From positions 620,001 through 684,000 of the forward strand of contig JAHLKI010000016.1 in the NCBI GenBank assembly GCA_025602905.1: 64,000 nucleotides of DNA. Direction: 5' to 3'. Under the pieces are notes generated by a model. The model was given only the letters and a program-made list of their open reading frames with translations, was not told where the DNA came from and searched no databases. Position 1 is the first letter of the stretch. Each line of letters opens with the position of its first letter. Below are positions 1-9,400 of this stretch, piece by piece. Origin of the DNA: Phlyctochytrium arcticum (taxonomy: Eukaryota > Chytridiomycota > Chytridiomycetes > Chytridiales > Chytridiaceae). Both the position numbers and the translations under genes were made by a program.

Positions 1-1075
1 TCGGGCTTAATTACACAATTACGTAACGGCACTCCGACCCAGCTCCGACCTTCTCCGCTCTCCTTCAGGCTCTCCAGAGTCCATTCTGTACTTTCATTCA
101 TTTACCCTTCCATCTAACCTTATTTAAACTTTTACTTCTGCTGGATTACTGTCTCCATTTTATTTTGGCCCTCAGATCCTACCAGCCCTTTCTCACTTCA
201 TTTTGCGCCCTGCTATGAACTATTTCTTTTCAATGCATCTTGTTTGTTATTACGCTGCCGCTATGATACTTATTGCCAGCTCAATTCACCAGACCTTTTC
301 CCACTTCCGCTCGTACTTTCACCTCCATCCCAATTTAAATTTGTTCGTCTCTGCTGGTGCTCGATATTTTTTTCTCTCTTTCCTCTCTACTTCCTTGATT
401 GTTTGTGCTTGTATTTCCAGCTCCACTTTGTCTCAAGGATGTTTCCACTTCCCTACATTCCCCACTCTGTCTTTACTTACTATAATTTTGCCGTCTTCTG
501 TCGCTGGATGTTCTCTATTTCCGCCATTTATGCATTCCTGGCATACACTGCTTTTCCAGCCTAAGGATTTTATTGTTTGATCTTTGCTATAATCTACGGG
601 CCTTAGTCCACTAGATCGATGTCCTTCCGCTCTCACTTCTTCGCTTTATGCGCTACTTTTTTCAGATCACTTCTTTTGAATCTACCTTCCATTCTTATGT
701 TACTGTTTTTCTGGGTTATTTTGAATGTGTATGTCCTGTATCACAGTTACTCCTCGAAAGAAATTCTCCGCTGTTACCACCCGTTTTCTCGGGAGGAATA
801 CGATTTTTTTGCTGTACACCCTTCCTTCCCGCCCTTACTATTCAGCATACATTCTTGGCACACACTGCTGATAATTTCATTATTTGATATTTGCGATAAA
901 CTACGGGTCTTGGTCCAGTAGATCAAAAGTTATTCCGTTTTCCCTTCTTATCTTTATGCGCTATTACTGTTTTTCTGCCCACCCTTCCTTCCTTTCCTCA
1001 CTATTTATCACTTCTTTTACCACTTTCTCCCAAGGTTGCTTCCACTTCATTTCCAAACTGGCTACTTGTTGAACC

Positions 1076-1250
1076 ATCTTCCAGCAACGGATAAACCCAG
1101 ATTGAGCTTGGCTCGACCGAAGGGAGAGTCAAGCGAACCTCGGATTTGAGCTATCTTCCAGCAACGGATGAGTCCGATCCAGATTCGCTTGACTCTCCAT
1201 TCGGTCGAGCCAAGCTCGGTCTGGATCGGACTCATCCGTTGCTGGAAGAT
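1076..1250. repeat. Fold-back (nested inverted repeat)
   Basis: Positions 1153-1183 are a perfect 31-nt reverse complement of 1220-1250, separated by a 36-nt loop. A second, outer arm at 1076-1137 begins with the same ATCTTCCAGCAACGGAT block and pairs, with a few mismatches and gaps, with 1184-1250. So one right arm can pair with two alternative left arms. This could be the remnant of a small fold-back or MITE-type element or a hairpin-generating duplication. No target duplication was recognised. Confidence 0.75.
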
Positions 1251-2986
1251 GGCGAGCCGCGCTATATTACTACTCTCTCAAGGGACATGTACATACCCGG
1301 GGGTATTTTATCCCCACTACGCCCCCCTCATCACGATCCTCTGACTCTCTTTTTCTGACGTTTCACTCATACCCTTCTATTTCCGCTCCTGCGATGATTT
1401 TTTCTTTCTTTCCTCTATATATGTCTATTCTGACGTTCCCTATTCTCTGGTTCCTCGACTTTCTTTCGTCGAGGGAATAACCCATGTGCTTTCAGGTCTT
1501 CTATTTGGTTTTGTTTTGTCCCTCTTAACCTCTTGGCGTTCCTAATCTATGTTTCCGGTTCAGTCTCTTCCAGGTTCCCCTCTTCAAACATAACCTCGCT
1601 TACCGTAACTTTATCACCTCCGCTCCTACTATCTGCAATTGCCGTTTTCCTTCCTCATTCTTGCTTTGTTCTTTCCTTTATTCTTGCCCTCGTACCGCTT
1701 TGACTCATTATTCAGCGTCTATTTTGCTTCAATATTTGAGACCACTTCCGATTTATAGGATACGAAAATACGTCGTTTAAACGTTCCTAAAATTGGTTGC
1801 CTTTCGCCATATGCCTCATCAAATCCAATTCACTCTCTTCTCATTGATTTGCTTGAAATTTCCTTTCGTTGCCCTTCCCCTGTGGTTGGACTGAGATACC
1901 TGCCCCATTGTCTCTTATATCTTCCTTTCTGTGACGGGTTCTGGTTCTTTTATACTAGCGGCAGGCGGCCGAATGACATGTGTCATTGGTCCCTGAGAGC
2001 GGTAGCCATCATTACTGCGCGAGCTGGCATGCACCAAAAGGAATACTGTACCTTCTTCGTTTCTTGGCCAGCACGTTGACCAGATGTCACTCCGATGAGA
2101 CGTTTTTGTTCGGAAGTGACACGAGCGTCTAGACTCCTCGAAACCGATTTCCTGGCCCTTTGCGGCCATTGCCACACTCGTGACAGGTTTTCTTCCATCA
2201 TAAAGTACTCTGATAGCATTAGACATAACTTTAAGTGTTTTTCGACCATTACACTACCCGAACTCTCGCAACCTGGGAAGTTGCATATAGCGTCCATTTT
2301 ACTTTTCTTTGAGCCCCTTTCTTTCATCAGACCGATCCCCCTGACCCCATTGCACTTTCCTTCCCTGCCTATGGGCTACTTTCTTCCATTACTCTTTTTT
2401 GAGTCTCCCTTCGAGTGCATCCCCAACTACATCTGGCGCTGAATCCTTCTCGCACTTCCACTTCTACTTCTCTTCACCTTGTTACATACAACAATTGGAC
2501 CGCATGTACAATGCGGGTAATATTACTCTCTGGACTATCTTCATTTTACTTTGGGATGTAGGCAGGGATGTAGGGCGTGCTTGCAAAGTTGATTATCATC
2601 ATTCTGCAATTCTTTGATTAAAACTTCTCCAACGGCCTTTCTTGCTTTCAAGATGAGCGTTCCTGAGCGTTCGATATATATACACATGAGTTGCATCGAT
2701 ATTGCCTGTCTTGGTCTACCAGGCTCTCTCTCTTTCATTTCTTCCTTTTCTTACCCTGTATTATTCACTACTTTTGTTACCTACTAGTACTACTCTCCTT
2801 TTCTCTCCCTCTCATTCCCTCATCCATTTATCTCATATCAAACTTACTTCCGCTTCTGCGATTATGATATAGGCATTTGCTTCTACTGGCATTTGCTTCT
2901 TCTTTTCAACATGTGTCTATTCTGATTTTGCCATATTTTCTGCCCTCTCAATCTTCAAGAGAATACCCACTACGGATAACAACTCA

Positions 2987-2992
2987 AAAGGC
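2987..2992. repeat. 6-bp target-site duplication, left copy (AAAGGC)
   Basis: AAAGGC directly precedes the left terminal inverted repeat and is repeated exactly at 5979-5984, directly after the right terminal repeat. A 6-bp duplication is the length made by Polinton/Maverick integrases. Confidence 0.8.
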
Positions 2993-3041
2993 AGTGAGTC
3001 TGGGGAAGCCCTCACTTGGATACCAGAATGTTACTAATTAA
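2993..3041. repeat. Left terminal inverted repeat
   Basis: Starts AGTGAGTCTGGGGAAGCCCT and ends in a TTACTAATTAA block. It matches the reverse complement of about 5930-5978: 25 of the first 28 positions are identical, then there is a looser middle, then an identical 11-nt TTACTAATTAA. AGTGAG at 2993-2998 also pairs with CTCACT at 3011-3016, so each terminus is itself a small palindrome, a possible integrase recognition structure. Confidence 0.8.
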
Positions 3042-3714
3042 ATGTCCGTCATTCGAACCCCCTCGGCTGGATCCAGCGAGTAATACCGTGACAAATCTCT
3101 GATTTGTAGGCTCGACTCAGCTGTGATTCGAACCTCCTCGGTCGGATTCGGCAAATGAAATTGGACAGCTCAGAAATTCAGAAATCCCCGATTCGCCCCG
3201 ACCGAGGACCATATGAAGATGTATTAACGTCTCCGACCTGGACTCAGCAAATAGCAGCCCTCTGAAACCGTAAAATTGAGGACGCCGCACCTACGGGCGA
3301 CTGAGGTGTGGCAGGTTTCGCAAGAACCGTCCAGGCGACCCAGACCGCCCAGCACGTTCAGGGTGTTTGAAGACCATCGCAATTCTCAATGACGTTCAGA
3401 AAAGTAGACATATTATCACAAAGTAACGAAAAACTATATTAGAAAGTATTACAACAAATTACAACAAAGAACTACAAAGTGACTAGGGTTTTCGGGCACT
3501 TTTGTTTGGAGTCGTGGGCGGGGTAGAAGGTGCAGGAGGGTCAGGATTGGTGGGAATGTCGCAGATCGGCGCTGCCGTCTGACTGCCGTCGGAGGTAGTG
3601 GCAGCTCCGCATGCAGTCCGGTCCTCCAGTGGCTATGCAGGCCAGTTTAACGGAAATGGAAGCGCAGCGCTCCAGGCAGTCCAAGGCCGAAGGAGGAGCC
3701 AAACACGAAAAACC

Positions 3715-4269
3715 ATGGACAGACCAAGCGATCAGCCAAGCGATGACCGTTCACCAACCACCAGCGACAGTAGTGGACACTCACTCATGGACCCTCCTGG
3801 ATACATCAAACCTGACCTCCAAGACTTGCTGTTGACCGACATCACTGCCAAAGAGCTGCGAGTCATTGCTGAGGCTATGGAGGTTGACTATTTGGGACCA
3901 GCAGCGTTTCCAGGGACGTTTCCGGCAGCAGGAGAAATTTGGGATCCAAACCATCGACTTATGGTTTCATTGGTTTGCCGCCGTCGAACAGCAAAGGAAG
4001 CTCCTGCTCGCAACGTCATCTTTTTGATCGATACAGGCTCTCCATCGACATATCTTTGCCAGGCCGCCATGGAAGCAGTGATCGGAAAGGGCTCTCATCT
4101 GCCTCAATCAGTCCGGGTCGAAATCCAAAGTGAAAAGGCTATTATGGCCCACCTTTCCCCCAAGGGCAGCCACTTTGCTGATGTGAATGTGTTGGGAATG
4201 GATTTTCTTGCCAAGAACAGAGTGTTTCCTATTCTTAATTGGGATAAGGGGACTTTTAGTCTTCAATAA
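3715..4269 (+). CDS. Retropepsin-like (single-domain aspartic protease) protein of the transposon
   Basis: The 184-residue protein has the retropepsin signature LIDTGS (Asp-Thr-Gly at about residues 103-105) and, about 55 residues later, the hydrophobic-hydrophobic-Gly motif VNVLGMDFL that closes the active site in pepsin-fold retroviral-type proteases. The start chosen is the ATG at 3715, in ideal context (ACCATGG). The frame stays open upstream to about 3598 without an ATG, so an upstream exon is possible. No zinc knuckle, reverse transcriptase or RNase H is fused to it. Retropepsins normally mature Gag-Pol polyproteins. Inside an integrase-only DNA element its substrate is unknown: it could be domesticated, captured from an LTR element, or act on the integrase. 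It converges tail-to-tail with the integrase gene. Confidence 0.6.
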   Translation: MDRPSDQPSDDRSPTTSDSSGHSLMDPPGYIKPDLQDLLLTDITAKELRVIAEAMEVDYLGPAAFPGTFPAAGEIWDPNHRLMVSLVCRRRTAKEAPARNVIFLIDTGSPSTYLCQAAMEAVIGKGSHLPQSVRVEIQSEKAIMAHLSPKGSHFADVNVLGMDFLAKNRVFPILNWDKGTFSLQ

Positions 4270-4428
4270 ATATCTTTCCACAAATCAGTCTCAATTCACA
4301 CTGATTAAATAAATTCTAATTGAACAATCGGTGCTTATAGTGGGGACACTGAGGAGGTTTGGGCTATACTCCCATGTTTGGGACTTTTCTCTGGCGAGCC
4401 TAAAGAAGAAAGAGGAGATCTAGCTCAA

Positions 4429-4710
4429 CTAAATATCGTCAGAGCGAGTAGGCAACTCTTGTTGTCCGATCTTCATCACGGGAGATTTCCTCTGGTGGTA
4501 TGTATGGGTGAGGCTCGGTTTCTGACAGTTCACCCAGCAGCATTGTGATGCGTCCTTCTTTACGTGCGTTGTCCAGATAAGCCCGTGTCGTGGAGTGACG
4601 AGCTCTGCGAAATGGGCTAGTTCAGAAGGATGGATGAACACGCCACCTATTTGAGTATGAAGGAGTTCGATGGGGAGACCCATTTGATGAGTCCGAACTT
4701 GGCAACTCAA
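4429..4710 (-). other. Open frame just downstream of the integrase (uncertain)
   Basis: A 93-codon open frame overlaps the integrase stop codon and continues in a different frame. It has no ATG at its start; the first internal Met is at about residue 10. No family was recognised. It could be a leftover 3' coding part separated by a frameshift, an alternative exon, or chance. Confidence 0.2.
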
Positions 4711-5919
4711 GTCGCTCCGTAAGGTAGCTTCTTTTTGGGAACTCGTTTGCCGGTTGGTAGCTGAAGAGAGATGTCTCTCAAGCGTTCGTTTTCTCGCGCT
4801 CCTGCAGGGATTTTTTGAGAATCCAAAACGACTTGAAGCTCAGACTCTTTATAGCTTCGGCGGTTTTCAAGCCCGTCCCTACCAGTCACTAGATAGCGGT
4901 TTCCTTTCTTCCCAGTGACAGAATAGATACCTTTGGTAAAGCGAGCCTCATATCCTTTGGAAAACTTGTTCCTGTTGAGAATCAACCGCACTTTGGTACC
5001 TACCTCTATGCCGATGAACTTGGGTTCTTTTTGTGCAATTGGCTGTTGTGTGCCGTTGACGATATCCACTGGCCTCCGTTGTGTTGTTCCGTGAATTGAG
5101 GTGTTCAGCCCGGAAGCGATTTCGCTAATCACATTGAACCAGTTGTTGTGACCGGTTGCAGTAGCGTACTTGAATAGAATTGTTTTCAAAGTCCGATTGA
5201 CTCGTTCAATGATGCCCATATGGTCGTGGTCCCCTGGCGTATTTGTGCGGTGTTGTATGTGCTCTGTCTCTAGCAGTTTTCGCATATCGGAGTTGAGAAA
5301 TTCTGTTCCATTGTCTGTGGTAAGAACAGACGGGTACCTATCCTTGAATATTTTTGCAAACGCAGCCGCTACGTCCTTTCCTTTCTTGTTTTTCAGACCG
5401 ACCGCCCAGAAATAGCGCGAATAGATATCAATAATGGTGAGAATGTATCGAAACCCGTTGTTTTCGTTTGCGAGTTTGGGTAGGTCAATCAGGTCGGCCT
5501 GCCATTCTGCGTCAATTGAAGGTGCGGTAATGTGTCTGAAACGTTTGGTCCTCTGTACGGCCTTGTGTATCTGAGCTGTTTCTTGATTCTGAATGAATGC
5601 AGCAACTTCTTTGAGTGAAATATTTGAGTCTGGATAAAGTCGCTTTATATGGCCAAAGACTCTTGCAGCGCTCTGGTATCCCGTGGCTGGACTGTAAAAG
5701 ACACTAGAGATGATCCTTTCATTAGACATTTTTCGACCGATCTCTGCAAATATAATATGATATACACGGAACAATTTAATACTCGAGCATCTGCAGATCG
5801 ATCCTACAATCGCCATTGAACGACAGAGGTGAGCCACTCCAAGTCAATGTAAATGTGTGCGTACCTAAGGATAATCCTGTGGTAAAGAAGTCAAACGGTA
5901 GTCTTTGAACAACATTCAT
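4707..5919 (-). CDS. DDE integrase, Polinton/Maverick type, with one intron
   Basis: Cuts and joins transposon ends. The protein has an N-terminal region ending in a Q-E/D-T-x-x-I/L-H-K-x-x-R segment typical of Polinton integrases. A retroviral-type rve core follows: EWQADLIDL carries the first Asp, TTDNGTEF the second Asp, and MGIIERVNRTLK the Glu exactly 35 residues later (DD35E). The C-terminal SH3/chromo-like domain contains GTKVRL...KGYEARFTKGIYSV and ends ESELQV, also Polinton-like. Proposed exon 1 is 5865-5919 (ATG at 5919) and the intron is 5744-5864 (GTACGC...TTGCAG). Splicing joins the frame exactly and gives Met-Asn-Val-Val... leading into the main exon 5743-4707. Without splicing, the first good ATG in the long frame is at 5729. 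The catalytic triad is complete and no internal stop is seen. Start and intron are predictions; the family call is secure. Confidence 0.82.
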
Positions 5920-5929
5920 TGTACTGAAA

Positions 5930-5978
5930 CTTAATTAGTAACCATAAGGCTCAAAGTGAGGGCGTCCCTAGACTCACT
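5930..5978. repeat. Right terminal inverted repeat
   Basis: Reverse complement of the left repeat, ending AGACTCACT at 5978. The integrase ATG at 5919 lies only 11 bp inside it, so the TIR probably doubles as the integrase promoter and 5' leader. Confidence 0.8.
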
Positions 5979-5984
5979 AAAGGC
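5979..5984. repeat. 6-bp target-site duplication, right copy (AAAGGC)
   Basis: Exact copy of 2987-2992, immediately after the right TIR. Confidence 0.8.
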
Positions 5985-6438
5985 AAATATACAAATAGGT
6001 GGGTGAGGTAAGAAGATACGAACGACGAAGACTATGAAGGGCATAATAGGGCTCAAGTTTTCCACAGAAAAATACGGCACGTTGTTTACCTTCTACTTTT
6101 CTTCACCTATTTTTTCCACCCGGATTTTATACAAAAAAAGGATCCTCCCTTCTCCTCATCTCTTGAGAACATCTATTCCATTGTATTGCTTTTCTTGCTT
6201 GAGATTTTTCTTACGAAACCTGCCCCCTTCAGACCCGACGGGGCTTCCTCTATTCTTGTGGTGAGAGGTTTTCCTCTGGGTTTTCCTGGTTTTCGAGAAT
6301 CGAGATGACAAAATCGTAATAAAACCAGAAAAGGGTAAAGTGACATGGGGAGCAGCAACTGATGATGCTGTGAGTTTCCCGAGTTTGCAACAGCAACACA
6401 CAATTAAGCAGGCTATTGAGCTATAAATCTGCCGAGAT
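5985..6438. other. Intergenic, upstream of listerin
   Basis: No gene was seen. The first 300 bases resemble the pyrimidine-rich DNA left of the transposon. The last 100 or so bases are the likely promoter and 5' leader of the listerin gene. No clear TATA box. Confidence 0.4.
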
Positions 6439-9400
6439 ATGGGTCGTGAAAAGGACAGAAGGGTCAAAGGAAACCTACAGCCGGCGGCGAGCAGGTACTT
6501 GCATAGGGGATCTTTTGGTCGCTGCGTACTTACTTCAGTTCCTTCACACTACAGCCGAGCTGCCGAGCTCTTACCAACAAGTTTCGGTAGCTTTGGGTCC
6601 GGAGATAGCTTTGGTGCGCCGGCTTTTGGTGCCATGGCAGAATGGGAAATGGCCGGGCTGGATGGGGAAATCAAGGTAATGTCGAGGTTTATAAACAAAG
6701 CGTTAGTGCATCTGGCTATAACATCGGTACTAGGTCTTGTTCAAACGCTTGTCAAAGCGAGACGCTGTTACCAAGATCAGAGCTCTGGAAGAACTTGCTA
6801 CGCATGTTACCGAAGCAGATATTGAACAAGTCAAGGCCATCGTTCCTGCATGGGTAATACTGATTGAAAATTGCATCGATCGCGTCAAATCTCATAAATC
6901 AGGCTTCAGGTCAAAGCATATAATCGTCTCAGCGTGGACACTGATCGGAAAGTAAGGGAGCTTTCTCAGCTTGTACTGCTACGGATATTGCATCAAAACA
7001 AGAAACAACTGGCTCCGCATCTTCGGGATGTCATTGGTTCATGGCTATGCGCCAATTATGACCCAAATAAGGAGGTAGCCAAGCTTGCAGCTGAAGCTTT
7101 CGAGGTACTGGCATAAATGTTGAACCGTAACACCTATCATCTAACTGTTGTGGCATCCCTAGGTGGCCTTCCCGAACAAACGTAATGATGTCCTCGCATT
7201 CTGCCAATCGGAGATCCTTTCTTATGTGAATGAGAATGTCATTAACCAGACGGCGGAAACAATGAGTAGGTCGCGCATGAGAGAAGTAGAGGACCGATCC
7301 ACTCAATTTTGGTTCTGAAAGGTGACTCGAGGTACACAACACCAGAAGACATGCTAGCAAAGTATGGACGTGTAGTGGCAGGTTCTATTTACATTTTGGC
7401 AGAACTTATTGGTAAGACCACCCGCATTCCCTCTTGTTTGTAAGGGTAGCTAATCAATATGTTCAGAACACCTCGCAACCACTGAGAAAACAAAATCAAC
7501 CAGCCAATATGACGCCATACTAGACAGCGCCAAATTTTGGCTCTTAAGTCGAGCAGAACTGCCTCAAATCAGGCGAGCAATGTACTTCCTCATAAATACT
7601 GCGAGTCGGCATGCCCATGGTGAGCATGACTATGGAGCAGAAAATGTGACAACCCATTAACCGAAGCGTAGATATCCTGCAGTCAGGACAACGACAGTCT
7701 ATGGTCAGCCATGCATTTTTGGAGTCTGCCTTTACCGATGGTGAAGGATCGACGCAACGTGATTTGCGAGAAGCGTTGTTGTTCTATACTAAGGCTTTCC
7801 CGACCTCCTGGATTCTGGCTACCAATAAGAAGCCAATTGCTCCAAAGTTCCTCAAGTTCTTGCGTACCGGCGCCCACGGTTACATGAACATTTCATATCC
7901 CTATTTGCTGCCCTTAATCATGAGTTTACCCAAGGAGGTATGTGCCGCTCTTCTACTCTTTTGGCCCGAATCTGAACATGTGTATCAGCTCTTAGGCGAC
8001 GACACATTCGTTAAAGACTTTTTGGGTAGTCTTTGGGCAGGATGTGAATCTACATCAATGAGCAAACCAAATGGACCGATCTTACTGAATGCTTATTACG
8101 AGTGCGTCCTCGGCATCCTATCCCACTCAGAGTAAGCATCCCTTTGGATCTCGCTGATTGTATATGTTCTGACGATGATATGCAGGTTGAGGCCCTCGTC
8201 AGCGCTGACAGAGCACATTACCAAAGTTGATGCGCTACGACCACTCCACTTTTATCTTTTAGGCGGTGACTCTGCGGCGGTACGTGAGGACCATTTTTAG
8301 ATGCCTTGACGCGTTTTTGATGATCAATTATTTAGTCTAATGGCAAGGTCTCTGCAAATGACCTAGTCACTCTCAGCACCGAACACCTGGGAAAAATGCT
8401 TCGATCATCCCAGTTGTCTCGTAAGTGAAGCAGCATTTGCTGGAATGTGATAGCTAAGTCAGAGATACCAGCCCAGAGTCGAGCTCAGCTTCTTGATAGC
8501 CTGTCAAATTTGGTGGAGCAATCCCTGTTTGACGATTCGCTAAAGCGCACTTTATCGCGGGAGGAATCATGCGCGCGGGCCGCAACCTTGTATAAATTGT
8601 TGTCCAGTACCTTAACCGCTCAAGATATTGACCGATCAAAGGTGAGTTGAAGACTAGATGCCTTAAAACAGGACATCTATCACATACTAATCCTGCAAAT
8701 AGATAATTCAAGACGTACAAAGGATCGTCTCCAAGCTATTGAGTACAACTACAGCGCAAGGTGAAACTAATAAGCAGCAGGCTTGAACTGAACGCCACTG
8801 ACATCCGCATAGAGTGCGCCTTGGGACATCCAATCTTTTTGCGGAAGATTTCGGAGACATTCTCTGGCACCCTATTCCAAGAACCATCGGTTGTCTCCAC
8901 TTTGAAAAGTTTCATTCAAGATAAGCTCGCACAACTTGTGCATGACACGCCACAATCCTCGCAGCACTATTTGGATGTCATTGTGATGTACATCAGTACA
9001 ATATCGTCGGCGGATGCGAGCGACATACAACAGTCTTGGAAAGTGATCTTAAGTGTCATTTTGTCATTGCCAGCGGATCTGAACGTAGAAACATTTGCAG
9101 CTGTTCTGAGCGAGGTAATAAGTTACCGTCTATTTTCGTTGCCATCTCATACTGACCGAGTCTGCAAGATGGTGGAAAGTTGTTCGGGATTGAAAGTATC
9201 GTTACAAGACGATTCTTCGGATGCCTTTGTAAATTCGTTGCTGAACCGGCTGGCCAAACTCAGCAGTAATCGCACTGATGTTGAGCGTGCCTTGGCTAAG
9301 ATGACGATACTGCATTCAGGTGCGTTAGAGAATCTATGACTTCTGTACCTCTTCTGATATCAAAATCTAGATCTGCCCATTGCGCAGTCTTCCACTATGG

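Larger units (their letters stand above)
1..2992. repeat. Gene-poor, pyrimidine-rich region with diverged internal repeats
   Basis: No reading frame here resembles a known protein and the ORFs present are short and T/C-rich. The plus strand is strongly biased to C and T for nearly 3 kb. Several segments resemble one another. The stretch around 535-660 (ending in a TCTACGGG...TTAGTCCA block) recurs at about 845-970, some 305 bp downstream. The stretch around 1375-1480 (TTCCGCTCCTGCGATG, then TGTCTATTCTGA) recurs at about 2850-2970. This looks like old, decayed repetitive DNA, into which the transposon at 2993 inserted. Family unknown. Confidence 0.5.
2993..5978. mobile_element. Compact TIR transposon with Polinton-type integrase and retropepsin-like gene
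   Basis: The element is bounded by terminal inverted repeats (2993-3041 and about 5930-5978) and flanked by the perfect 6-bp direct repeat AAAGGC. The termini read 5'-AGTGAGTCT and AGACTCACT-3', that is 5'-AG...CT-3' ends as in Polintons. Inside are two convergent genes: a retropepsin-like protein on the plus strand and a DDE integrase with one intron on the minus strand. Unlike Polintons it is only about 3 kb, has short TIRs, and has no room for polymerase B, capsid or packaging ATPase genes. It may be a cut-and-paste element that uses a Polinton/Ginger-like integrase, or a defective internal-deletion derivative. The integrase catalytic residues and frame are intact, so it may be recently active. 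Confidence 0.8.

Noticed and set aside
3046..3150. Two ATTCGAAC blocks resembling the tRNA T-loop on the minus strand
   Set aside because: Flanking bases do not form a T-stem, and no acceptor, D- or anticodon arm can be built; they look like copies of a repeat inside the transposon.
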